From NCBI GenBank assembly GCA_030674185.1, contig CM060308.1:31485004-31549003 (forward strand): a stretch of DNA of 64,000 nt, in the 5' to 3' direction. Within the stretch, counting starts at the first letter, position 1. The number at the start of each line of letters is the position of its first letter. The DNA is from Monoplex corrugatus (Eukaryota > Mollusca > Gastropoda > Littorinimorpha > Ranellidae). The notes beneath the pieces were generated by a model. That model did no database searches and had not been told where the DNA came from. It saw only the letters and a program-made list of their open reading frames with translations. Made by a program: the position numbers and the translations under genes. Positions 12,174-23,300 of this stretch are shown piece after piece.

Positions 12174-12244
<71 letters not shown>

Positions 12245-12268
12245 AGAGAGAGAGAGAGAGAGAGAGAG
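12154..12268. repeat. (GA)n-(TA)n-(GA)n compound microsatellite
   Basis: Short GA run, about 15 TA units, then about 30 GA units. Confidence 0.95.
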
Positions 12269-12889
12269 AATTTTAAGTAATGCTTGAAATCTATGCTTCT
12301 GCTATAGGTTTTTCTCTTGACATATAGGAGTAACTTTTTCTCTCTGTGTGTGAAAGAGCTTTACTCACCATTTATGTTAACTAAACATAAGATCACATTT
12401 TCAATCAAATCCTTGTGTGCATATATAAAGAGATGTGGTGGCAACATTTTCATGAACGTTTTCTGTTTAACACTTATTCAGAATGTGTCTGCAGTGTTTT
12501 CTGGGCTAATAATGAGAGACCTTTTGCAGATTATGCCACGTCTTGCCTAAAGGAGCCATGGATTAATTATGTTGAATGGGCATGTTTCTTAAGGTCACAG
12601 TGTTCCCCCTTGGGAAATGGGCCAAAATAATAAATCCAGTATGATATTTTGGGAGATTGAGGACCAGTCTGTTCCAAAAGTAATGTATAGCTACAGATTA
12701 ATTAATGCATACACAGCAGTATTTTGGTTGAAACCTGGGCCCTGTCAGGCAACTTCCAAATCATGTAGGTATTAGCCGCTGAATTCAGCCAAGACTTACT
12801 GGCGCCATAATGCTTACAGTCCAATATTATACAGTATATGAATCCAAAGCTTGTATTACAGAATTGGTATGACTATTTATTTTCATGGA

Positions 12890-13085
12890 TGGGGCAGCAT
12901 ATTAGTGTACCAGATCCTGAAAGCTGATATTAAGCTCCGTCAAGTGTGATTGCCAAATGGATGGTTGACCAGATTAATGCCTTGGCCTCATCGCACTGCC
13001 CTAATCCATGGAGCTATAAAGAAGTATACCTTTCCCTCTGTAGAGATAGGTGGGGTGAAGCAGCAAGATAAAAATGGGTTCCACT
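12890..13085 (+). repeat. short interspersed repeat with 5S-like core, copy 2
   Basis: Contains GATCCTGAAAGCTGATATTA, then AAGTGTGATTGCCAAATGGA and TGGTTGACC. These read in the same order as 5S rRNA (GATCTCGGAAGCTAAGC..TTGGATGGGAGACC). Matches copy 1 at 7610-7790, including the downstream AGAGAT..CAGCAAG.TA text. Diverged and inactive. Confidence 0.55.
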
Positions 13086-13555
13086 TTCCAAACCACCCCT
13101 CCTTGCTTGGTATCTGAAGAGAAAATATGCAAGATAAGTTTATTGACAGCAGTGGTATCAATCCTGTGCTATTACTTACCAGTATCCCATTTACGCATGC
13201 ACACCTACAACCCTCCTATCTCTTTCTTTCTTATGGTGAGAAATAGTAAATCATCAAAAGACTATGAATGTACATTTTTCCAGTACTAAGGGTGTGTTTA
13301 ATGATGTATCAATTTAGTGATCTCAGTACATACATTTATGTAATACATTATATACATTACATTTATTGGTAGACTTCATTAACTATTCCAGAAAAATGAT
13401 CAAGGTAATACATATTTATGAAGAAAAAAACAGAATTATGACATTTAATTACTAAAATTCCTTTTTTATTTTTACATTGGTATTACATACTATAAAGAAC
13501 ACAATGCATTACAAACATACAAGACCCACATATCAAAGCTATATACTTACATACA

Positions 13556-13849
13556 CATAGCTGGCAACCTTTGAAGTTCAAAAAACAGGAATCATCAGCT
13601 GGGGCGCCCAGGGGGGGTGCTTAGGTCCCCCTGGTGGGGTCAAGGGGCAGAGACCCCTTGTGGGGGTGCCCCCTGAAGCTATTGATTTTTCACCAATTCA
13701 AAGTACAAAAATGGCCTCTCCTGGCATATTTAAGCATGAAAAAGACTAGACTTTCAAAATCCGGGATTTTTTTGAAAGATCCGGGATTCTGGGATCGTTT
13801 TTCAAATCCAGGAAATGCCCAGGAAATCTGGGAGTGTTGGCAGCTATGA
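13556..13849. mobile_element. non-autonomous DNA transposon with short TIRs
   Basis: The left end CATAGCTGGCAAC and the right end GTTGGCAGCTATG are inverted repeats of each other (12 of 13 positions). Internal landmarks are a GC-rich block of C/G runs (13600-13675) and two ATCCGGGATT motifs (13760-13795). Many animal genomes contain MITEs of this style; I recognise the pattern but cannot assign a superfamily. Target duplication is unclear, possibly TA. Confidence 0.65.
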
Positions 13850-13867
13850 CACATATTTATAACTACA

Positions 13868-13950
13868 CATAATAATAATAATAATAATAATGTTTATTTG
13901 TATAGCGCATATTCCATATAAAAACATGCTCACCAGCGCTTTACATTTCG
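13868..13950 (-). mobile_element. LINE/SINE 3'-end-like segment with (AAT)n tail
   Basis: (AAT)n at 13868-13890 followed by GTTTATTTGTATAGCGCATA and later AGCGCTTTACA. This 'ATTTATATAGCGC ... AGCGCTTTA' arrangement recurs at 42690-42760 and in weaker form at 49915-49995, each time beside a simple-repeat tail. Read on the minus strand it is the 3' terminus of a retroelement, possibly the LINE whose coding remnant is at 14750-15260. Confidence 0.5.
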
Positions 13951-14139
13951 CAAGAAAGGCAAAAGGTGATAAAAAATGTTCACAATTACATACACAATAA
14001 GATAACAACAAACATTAAAGCTATACAAGTAAGAAGACACATAAGAAACCACAGAATATTAAAATTTAAACACTGACTTATGTAATGAAGAAAGATTAAC
14101 AGATTTTTCATATGAATAAAGAGGCATACTGTGTTTATA

Positions 14140-14230
14140 TATTGCTGCGTGTGTGTGCTTGCGTACGTGTGTGTGTACATGTGTGTGTGCGTGCGTGTGC
14201 GTTGCTGTGCGCGTGTGTTTGTAAGAATGT

Positions 14231-14271
<41 letters not shown>

Positions 14272-14613
14272 TGAGTGTGTGTGTGTGCGTGTGCTATGTT
14301 TGCATGCGTGTGTGTGTGTTTATGCATGCAATAGTTGTACATAAAATTATAATCAATATTTTGAATGAAGATAAAAACAGAAAAATTCTAATCCATATAC
14401 AGGAAAAACATTACAACTTCAGTATTACAGCATTAATACCTTGACAATCAAAATTCCTCACAAATTATGAACTATTCGCATATCAAACATCACAATTTAC
14501 ATACAAAGATTTGAAAAAGTTTCTTAAAGTATTTCAGTCTCTTTCCCACTCAATTTCTCCCCTATCCCTTCCTCAGCTGTACACATACAGTGATACACAC
14601 ACATGCTCACTCA

Positions 14614-14651
<38 letters not shown>

Positions 14652-14665
14652 CACGCACACACACA
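14140..14665. repeat. (TG)n/(GA)n and (CA)n microsatellites
   Basis: TG-rich block with a GA interruption at 14225-14290 and a (CA)n block at 14615-14665; in between is unremarkable AT-rich sequence. Confidence 0.9.
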
Positions 14666-14749
14666 CCTTGCTCTATAGGCCCTTATACAAAATACTGTTA
14701 TACAGGCAGGAGAGATTAGTCTGATGACAGACTTGCAAACTAAGGCTCT

Positions 14750-15260
14750 TCAGGTTAGATGAGTTTGAAAGAGGTGGGTTTTCAGGTGCCGTTTGAAGGT
14801 TGAGAAACACTTAGTTTTTCTGAGAGACAGTGGTAGAGAGTTCCATACATTTGGGCCAAAGACAGAGAAACATTTTTTACCAAAGGTGTCTAGAGAGAAG
14901 CGAGGAACAGTCAACAGTGAGGTGTCAGAAGAGCGGAGCGTTCGAGAAGGTTTGTAACCCTGCAGGAGGTTGGCAAGATAGGATGGCATGTTCTCGTGAT
15001 AGATACACTGAAAGCAGAGACAGGCAACTTTATATTGAATCCTAGCCTTTACCGGGAGCCAATGAAGTGTTCTAAGCAGAGATTTTGCACTCTCACGCCT
15101 GGGCTTGCGGAGAACAAGGCGAGCCGCGTGGTTCTGTATGCGCTGAAGTTTAGATAGTTGATTGTCATGGAGACCTGCGAATAGAGAGTTACAATAGTCC
15201 AGTCTAGATAGTATGAAAGAGACAGCAAGCTTGTTGGTAGCATCAGTGGAAAGGAAGGAG
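14750..15260 (-). mobile_element. LINE reverse transcriptase C-terminal fragment
   Basis: Minus-strand open frame of about 165 codons with the diagnostic order LSRLDYCNSLFAGL, KLQRIQNHAARLV, LHWLPVKARIQYKV, then VFGPNVWNSLPLSLR and KRHLKTHLF. This is the region after the RT catalytic core in many non-LTR elements (L2/CR1/Rex-like); the YxDD core and endonuclease are missing, so the copy is 5'-truncated. The frame is intact over the surviving part, which suggests it is not very old. A similar but distinct copy lies at 49915-50880. Confidence 0.87.
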
Positions 15261-15804
15261 CGTGTGTACACACACATGCGTACAAAAACATGCATGAATA
15301 TGTACATGTCCCCCTATATCCTGGAACATCACAGAAAGAATGAAAAGAAAAAAAAGCATCATCAGACAAAAGATACAATACTGTAAACAGAAATATTACT
15401 TTCATGATATGAAGTGGCTTTGGAGCTGGAAACATTCCAGGCATATTCATATTTAATGATCTGTTACCATGGCAAAGAAGGGATGCCATTTGATTGCAAA
15501 TTTTGTGTGTTGTATACTTGATTTAGCATTGTACTGTTTCATTTTGCTTATGTACTAACATCTAAACATGGCAGTATCTAATTGAGACAATATAATTTTT
15601 TTGTTGATTTCTTATTGTAACTGTTTAAACTGTATGATTTATAGATATTTTGCTTATCATGAAACAAACAAAAAAACAGTGTCAGGACTTACATAATTGT
15701 ACTAATACTTGTTCTTGAATGTATGTTTTATAGTAGCTGTTTATATAGTTCATGTCATTATAGCTGTTGTAGCATATCATATCAGTAGTAGTGTATAACT
15801 AGAG

Positions 15805-16326
15805 AGTTACTTGCCAGAATTTTCCCTGAGGGGATGCCAGGTGCTCTTTTAGTGTAAGTGGTATCCCCACCATCTAGAAATTCTGTGCTAGAAATTTCCT
15901 CTTTTTTGTCATTTTGTTTCTGCCTTGCTCTGTTGCTTTCTGTCTAATTATCTTCTTGTCATTTTCTGCCTTGCTGGTCCATTCACAAGTATGTGTTCTA
16001 TAAAGCTTTAATACTTTCTGTTGGAACTGATCATTGGATGCATGTATTAACTGCATTTTTGGCTCTAAAGGTAATTTGATGTGCAGAAGCAATTTTAGGT
16101 AATTTAGCCCCATATTTATACGTTTTAGTGTCCTTAGTTATGTTTGAATTTATATCTAGGTTTGTTGGTGAAGGCAAGATGGAATGGTCAATGCCAGGAG
16201 CATACCCTTAGATTATGTGCTCAAATGCATTGATACATGTACTTTTCTTCCCAAGGTCAACAAGGTGTTGTGCATGTTTTTGAGATGGTAGTATCTCTGA
16301 TATGTCTCTGAGCAGACTGCTGGACT
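15805..16326 (+). repeat. interspersed repeat family R1, copy 2
   Basis: Collinear with 6020-6590 as described for copy 1, ending in TCTGATATG..GCTGGACTTTAA. A nested TTAA MITE follows immediately, whereas in the first locus TMEM160 exon 3 separates the R1 copy from the MITE. Confidence 0.75.
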
Positions 16327-16330
16327 TTAA

Positions 16331-16515
16331 CCCTTTGACTCCCGCACCCTACATGCCAACTGCAAAAACTTAACTCTTTGTTTCCCTGACCCTATCCACC
16401 AACTTCCTGCAGGAAGCTGGTGGATAGGGTCAGGGAATCAAAGGGTTAAGTTTTTGCTTTGCTAGCATGGTTGACAGTGTAGAAAGCTGGTGGACAGGGT
16501 GTGGGAGTCAAAGGG
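16331..16515. mobile_element. nested TTAA-type MITE, copy 2
   Basis: 185 bp, perfect TTAA at both flanks (16327-16330 and 16516-16519). Outer TIR CCCTTTGACTCCCGCACCCT pairs with the right end with few mismatches. An inner 72-bp hairpin (16374-16445), also TTAA-flanked, has the palindromic centre TTCCTGCAGGAA. Same architecture and length as copy 1. Confidence 0.85.
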
Positions 16516-16519
16516 TTAA

Positions 16520-17284
16520 ATAGCAACACTAATAATCAAAATAATCTTTCAAAATGGTGTACCTGTCTCCTTTTTTCCTTTTGTAATATACCATTCTGGC
16601 AAGGAACCCTCACAATATGCTTGTATTCATTCATAGCTACTGTAGCGAATTGTTGTAGCTAAAGGAATAGCAGTAGTAGTAATCATATGTTTATGTGTCT
16701 ATGTTTGTTCAGAACTACAGCAATGAATCTTCACCACTTTAGTGAAAAATGTTAACAAAAAAAATTATTTTTTTGAAACACAATATCACCTGTTGCTTGA
16801 TGTTTGAGTTGGTGATATTTGCAAAAATTTTGCCTTGGCAGCAATGTTTTGCCTCAAATTATTTGAAATTTCCTGTTTACTTTTGTTGAATTTGATATTT
16901 GTTATGAACCTGATGACAGTTGTGAATAACGGTGGTGTTTTTACTTATCTGCACCGGTCACATTAGTGATTATAACAAATGAAGCATTTTCATGTTTGGA
17001 AGTTGTACCATTTCATGGATTAGAAGTGTATATGTGTAAATTAATATTTATTTAACTGATAACAAAATACTGTCCCTTGTACATACCTGTTAATAACAGT
17101 GATGATTGCTTTTAAATAAACCAGTGAAAAAATGTTGTTGCCTTTGTGTATGTGTGTGTGTGTGTGCATGTGCGTGCGCATGCATGTTTTTGTTAAAGTT
17201 GGTTGTTTTGTGTATGTTTTTGTTTGTTTTGCTGTTGTTGATGGTGGTTTGGAATTTTGTTTTGATTTGTTTTGTTGTTTTTTG
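16520..17284. other. intergenic, nothing recognised
   Basis: AT-rich sequence and a GT-rich lead-in near 17145-17270. No gene, RNA or element signal seen. Confidence 0.6.
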
Positions 17285-18035
17285 GGAGGAGGGGAATGCA
17301 TGGGAGGGGAGAGGAATGTTGTTTTGTTTTTCTGTTTTTGCATGGGAGGGCAGAGGAATGTTGTTTTGTTGTACAGTTTTTGCATGGGAGGGGAGAGGAA
17401 TGTTGTTTTGTTTTTCTGTTTTTGCATGGGAGGGCAGAGGAATGTTGTTTTGTTGTACAGTTTTTGCATGGGAGGGGAGAGGAATGTTGTTTTGTTTTTC
17501 TGTTTTTGCATGGGAGGGGAGAGGAATATTGTTTTGTTTTTCTGTTTTTGCATGGGAGGGCAGAGGAATGTTGTTTTGTTGTACAGTTTTTGTATGGGAG
17601 GGGAGAGGAATGTTGTTTTGTTTTTCTGTTTTTGCATGGGAGGGGAGAGGAATGTTGTTTTGTTTTTCTGTTTTTGCATGGGAGGGGAGAGGAATATGTT
17701 TGTTTCTGTTTCATGAGGGGAGATTTGTTTGTTTTACTGTTTTTGCATGTGAGGGGAGAGGAATGTTGTTTTGTTTTACTGTTTTTGCATGTGAGGGGAG
17801 AGGAATGTTGTTTTGTTTTACTGTTTTTGCATGTGAGGAGGAGGATGTTGTTTGTTACTGTTTGATGAGAGATTAATGTTGTTTTGTTTTACTGTTTTTG
17901 CATGTGAGGGAGAGAAGTGGTATTTTTGATGTTGTTTTTGTTTTACTGTTTTTGCATGAGGGGAGATTAATGTTGTTTTGTTTTACTGTTTTTGCATGGG
18001 AAGGGAGAGGAATGTTGTTACGTTTTTCTGTTTTG
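17285..18035. repeat. 42-bp minisatellite, about 18 units, with two alternating variants
   Basis: Unit reads ATGGGAGGGGAGAGGAATGT then TGTTTTGTTTTTCTGTTTTTGC (42 bp). Variant B has GGGCAGAGG and a GTTGTACAG segment. In the left part the order is roughly A-B-A-B-A-A-B-A-A, then units become more irregular from 17700 on. Because 42 is a multiple of 3, all frames stay open and give 14-residue repeat proteins on both strands; these are not genes. Confidence 0.93.
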
Positions 18036-19047
18036 GCAAAACAGAATAAATATTAACATATGCAACCTATACATTTATTACTTTTTTTGTCTTCCACATT
18101 ACTATCTTTAAATCACTTGAATAGTAATATAACATGTAAGAAATCCCTGTTCTTCATAGACAAGTAAGTTCTCAATTCAATGTAAGACAAGTGATGCATT
18201 ACACAAAAACCAGTCAATTTACCTGTTTTTATGACTGTCAAGCATGATTAAATTTCTTTATTCACTTGGATCGAAAGGATTTTTAGTAAATATACGGAAA
18301 ACGATTTTGTTACAATTTTCATGTACTTAAGTCAAAACACACACACTTACATCTGTCTCACACACATATACAGCTCTCTTACATCTCTGTCACACACACA
18401 CACACACATGTACACATACACAGGTAAATATTTCATTGCAGAGTTTCACAAAATGTTTCATTTTTGTCTCATTAAGTATATATTTTTATTTGAAGAAATC
18501 CAGAACATCAATATCATATTCATGGTACATTCATTCAGTAATTTTCACTAACAAATATCCGTTCATCAAACACAATGATCTATAGTGAAAATTTACAACT
18601 TAGGAGGTCAGATGCAAATTTTGTAAATGATGTATAGTTTATAACAAAATGTAAACTTAATAGGGTAACAATATTTAAGTAGTCACACTTCATAATATCT
18701 TCCAATTCCACTAACATGTCACTGTAATGAAAATTTCTTAAAAAATGGGTGAAGAAAAATGTGTAATTGCTCTCACTTTTTCAGGCATCCTTTTCTGTCC
18801 CCCCCCCCCCCCCCCCACCACCCTTCACCATGCATATACAAAACTATCCCACACACCTTATACACACACACAAAAAAAAATATGCACACAAAGACACACT
18901 CTTAGTCATGGAACAGACTGTTCTTTTCTCATCTATCACACACAAACTTACATGCACATATACACATTAATCATCAAAAATAATGTTCATCCCCCATCCT
19001 ACGCTCAGTCAAATGTATAGACCTCTGATTCTCAGTGTATATTTGAA
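18036..19047. other. intergenic, includes an 18-C homopolymer
   Basis: AT-rich non-coding sequence with short CA tracts (18335-18425, 18835-18975) and a run of 18 C at 18799-18816. Confidence 0.7.
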
Positions 19048-20358
19048 TTTATTGTGAAAGTATACAACCTGTAATTGTCCATAAAATAATTTTGTACATA
19101 TTTACAAGTAACTTGTATTAAATATTGGTACAAAAATTACAGTCTTCTTGAACTAACACATGCACATAAACCTGACATACATTTCCATACTTTACTCACA
19201 CCACTGAACAAGTTTTTAAAAGTTCTGTTTGCGTATATATATACATTTCAGCCGCTTTCATGAATACATTAGTGATGGTTTACCACACATCCACTCTCAA
19301 AGTGAAATACTTTTACTGCTATATACATGGCCGTTGTGCCATAATATTTAGTATGACTGTCAAATTATTTCACCATTACACTGTCTCAACAGATACAAAT
19401 CCATGCCTGACAAAGCAGACAGGCCTTGGAACCCAATAATTCCCAATAATTTTTTGTGTCGTGTTAGTATGAGTAGAGTTTTTGTGTGTGTTTTTGTTTT
19501 TGGTTGGTTGGTTGGTTGGTTGGCTGGTTAGTTGGTTGGTTAGATGGTTGGTTAGTTGGTTGGTTGGTTGGATTGGTTGGTTTGTTTGTTTTTTTGTTTT
19601 TTGTTTTGTTTTGTTTTTTGAATATTTGAAAGTCTGTTTTTCAACTGTCTACTTCTTTAAGCTTTAGAGAAGTTCTATTTGTGTGTATTGAACTGTCCCG
19701 TTCCAATGTTCAGAGATAACCCTGCATCTGTTAAATTTGGATAACAACCACCAGGCCCCATCTTCAGTTTGCTCACATCAAAGAACAAGAGCAATGACAA
19801 TGCCATTCTTACTCTGCTGACTAATCTAAAAACCAATGGCTGCGTTGTAAGTTTTCCCATCAGACTAAGGCTAAGCCAGAAACACTAAATCATAACAAGA
19901 ACAGCTGCTTTCAAATTTTGCAGTTGTGTGATCTGCTTTTCCTCATCCTAACCGTAAGGAAGATCTCAGCTAGGTTAGTTTGTCACGATCCACTGTGTCA
20001 TGTGGTATATGCATCACATCATGTACTTAGGGCAACAATCATCATGTCATGGTAATGGTGACTGTGGTTAAGGCTGCAAGTCAAATAACACCCAACATAG
20101 AATGCCACTACCTAAAAATCCTGGAAATATATTTTCAATCCACAAGGCTCATACCTACTGCATCCAAGTTTGTTTTGATCAGGCAATTTAAGACACTTCT
20201 TTTAACTCAGTCTGCAGGTAAGCTGTCATGTGTAATTCACGAGCATTGCCTTACATTATCAAAGTACGCTGGTGTATTGCAATATGCTGCATGGGGTTAA
20301 AGATTTCTAGAGGTTATAGCTTATGAATGATGAAAGAAACTGGGACGCAGCTGTTTCT
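19048..20358 (-). other. candidate 3' UTR of CCDC61
   Basis: Downstream of the CCDC61 stop on the minus strand, the first canonical poly(A) signal I see is AATAAA at 19053-19048. A (GGTT)n stretch at 19500-19580 lies inside. The extent is inference. Confidence 0.25.
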
Positions 20359-23300
20359 CTATGGCATGGTTGCTTTCATCAGCTGTTGTAGACGATTAAG
20401 GCGTTCATCAATTTCACTGATTTCCGCTGATCGATCAAACAGCTGACTTGCTTCATCTGAAACACATCATATTGAATGATTGACTGTCATGTTGATGCAC
20501 AAAATGGCTATTCATTAAACAGGTAATGTTTCTATTACATTAATTCATATCAACCAGAATGTGCATATATGCTGACATACTTATTTACGCTTAAATTTTT
20601 CTTTTTGCTGTTGTTAGTTTTGTATTTTGGGTTTTTTTTCCCTTTTTTTGCTGCCCAATCTTTTGCACCATTTTAGTGTTGTTGATCCCACACCACTCAT
20701 TCCAGCTCTTCAACACATCACCATCCCAAAGTTCATTCAGTCAAAGTCTCAATGCCAGGTTGCCCATAGGAGCCGATGATGTCAAACTACCACTAGGTCA
20801 CCCACCAGAGGAGACTGCACTGCTGCTTGGTGACTTTAGTGCAATTTAACAGTACCTGGTCTGATCCAACTTACTAAGAACACTAACTACCAAGGCCCTT
20901 ACTCATGACAGTAATCGCTCAATCATGGAGCCTGTCTGGGTGAATGAACCCCCTACCCCCTTACCCCAGTAAGACCAACAACACCACTCCCCCCCCCCCC
21001 CCCCCCACTGACAGCCCCCAGTAACCACTGACCTGAATTTACCTCAGGCACAGAAGTGGAAAAGGAAATGTAAACCATAAGATCAGGGCATGAAGGACCA
21101 TACAATACTCTAATGACTGATAATTTCATGATAACGGGGATGATATTAATAATGCTATGGTGTTCCATCTAGGAGTGAAATTCCAAAACTAGGCTGGGCT
21201 GTACTCTAGGCTTATTTTCATAATACATCCTGGCATTAACTAGACCTGAGAGATACAGACACTGGCAGTGTTGGTCAGGAAATCTGAGCAACACCCTCAA
21301 AGGTGCACCCATAATGAACTGAACTGAAATGAAATGAAATAAACCTTCACTCTTTTCTGACCATATGGATATTAGCACATAGGCAATATAGACATTAGCA
21401 CATAGGCAATATAGATATTAGCACACAGGCTAACTTACATGTGTGCCATTGCTAATCTACTTACACCAAACAATTCAAAATAGGATACTGCAATAGAATT
21501 CAAAATCAGACAAACAAAACAACAACAAAATGAAATAAGACATTTAATTGCAAATTCAGTGAATGACACTCGACCATGGTCCCAGTCTTCCCAGTGAGCC
21601 CAAAGCATGCTCAACTTTGGACAGGAGCTGGCTGGGATCTGGTTGGGATCGAAAAAATCCCACCATAATTTTTGGACTTATCTCCCAGTCAGAAATATGT
21701 TATGTTAATCATTTCATCACACTGACAGGTCAAATCCTTGATTTCAATCACAGGTGTGACCCAAATGAAAAACTATGAAATGTTTCACGTTTATATCCTG
21801 CTCACCCTTTACATCATTTTTAATTCGACTATGACTCTAATCTTGTGTACTGCTCGCCTGTTTTATATCAGTAAGGTGCTCTAAACTTACCACCACTCCC
21901 TGGTCCCTCATTCTCCTTGTTTATCACAGAACGTCGCTTTCCAAACTCAGAGTCAGGTGTGCTGGCCAGAGTAGTAACAGTTAAGGTGCAAGCAGAACCA
22001 AATGCACGGTTAGAAATGTTGAGACTTGATTCTAAGTGAATTAGTTCTTTCAAACACTACATATGTTGAGATCTATTATGAACTAGTAATAAAGGTAATG
22101 GTATATTATTATGGTAGGGCAATTCATGCAAAATTTTAGCATTCAATAAGAAACATTCTTCATGCTGAGTTTCAGAGACGAACATGCAACAACAAATTCA
22201 AGTTGTTAGGAACTTAACAACAAAACAAGGTGCATAATGCCAAAAACCTATGTACCCAAAAGGAAAACAGTAACTGCATGAAACACTACTTGAAAAGTGT
22301 GAAAAACAACAGCCAGAAACAATATATAAACAGATGCAAACCTTATGCTTCTTGTAAAAATCATAAACAACAAACTGGTAAATAATTCAACAATCTCTCT
22401 TTTTTGGCACTGAAAGACATTTTTTAAGACTTCTTTTTCAAATCATTAGTCTTTACTGGGTTGTATATAATACAACCCCAATATGTCATTGTTGTCTTTC
22501 AACTTTTGCACCTTGACAAACCTTAGAAAGCCCCAAAAATATTTTTGTTATGTGAACATGAAACACAAGACTGATCCCACAGACTAGAGAGATTTAAGAT
22601 CCTGGATGTTAAACTATGTGTGACACAGCATGGGAAACCCCAGTCAACCAGTCTTAGTTATGGCTGGATAGGGTCAAAATTACGACAACTGAGATTTTGA
22701 ATCTTTAGCAACAAACCTTCAACTTCCCACAGCTTTATGGCTAAAAGCACCCTAACCCATAATCTGAAAAAGAAAATTTTCTTCAGTTTCCAAAATGCTG
22801 TGAGCTCAGTACTTTTCTTGTTACAAAAAAAGCACTTATAAGGTTTAAATGTATCTAAAAAGAAAACTACACCAGACAAACTATTTTTGCTTTTACAAGT
22901 TATTTCATAAACTTTGAAATTTTAAGATGAGCTTTGTTTTCCTGTGTCATGTCACATCTTAATCACTGTGCAATATCTGTGACTCAAAGATGAGATCATA
23001 CTATTGAAATATTAATGATATATGTTTACTTGTCCATTCTCTGCTTGAAATATACATATTCTAGGTCCTATGACCTCCAAGTTGGTCATCCTCCACATAA
23101 CTTTTAGGGAATGAAACTTTAGTAAAACTGTAAAAATCCACATACAATTAAAAACACCAATGACATTTTGTCTGCATTTTCTGTGACCACAAGACAGACC
23201 CGTAGTCAGTTCAGATCCCCACTCCCCACTTGTTTTTGTTTTGTTTCAAACAAGATAAACTGAAAAAGTAGCAGCTGGAGACAGTACACACATTACAAAC

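Noticed and set aside
17041..17876. Repeat proteins on both strands (14-residue periods)
   Set aside because: The 42-bp period keeps all frames open; no promoter, domain or splice context.
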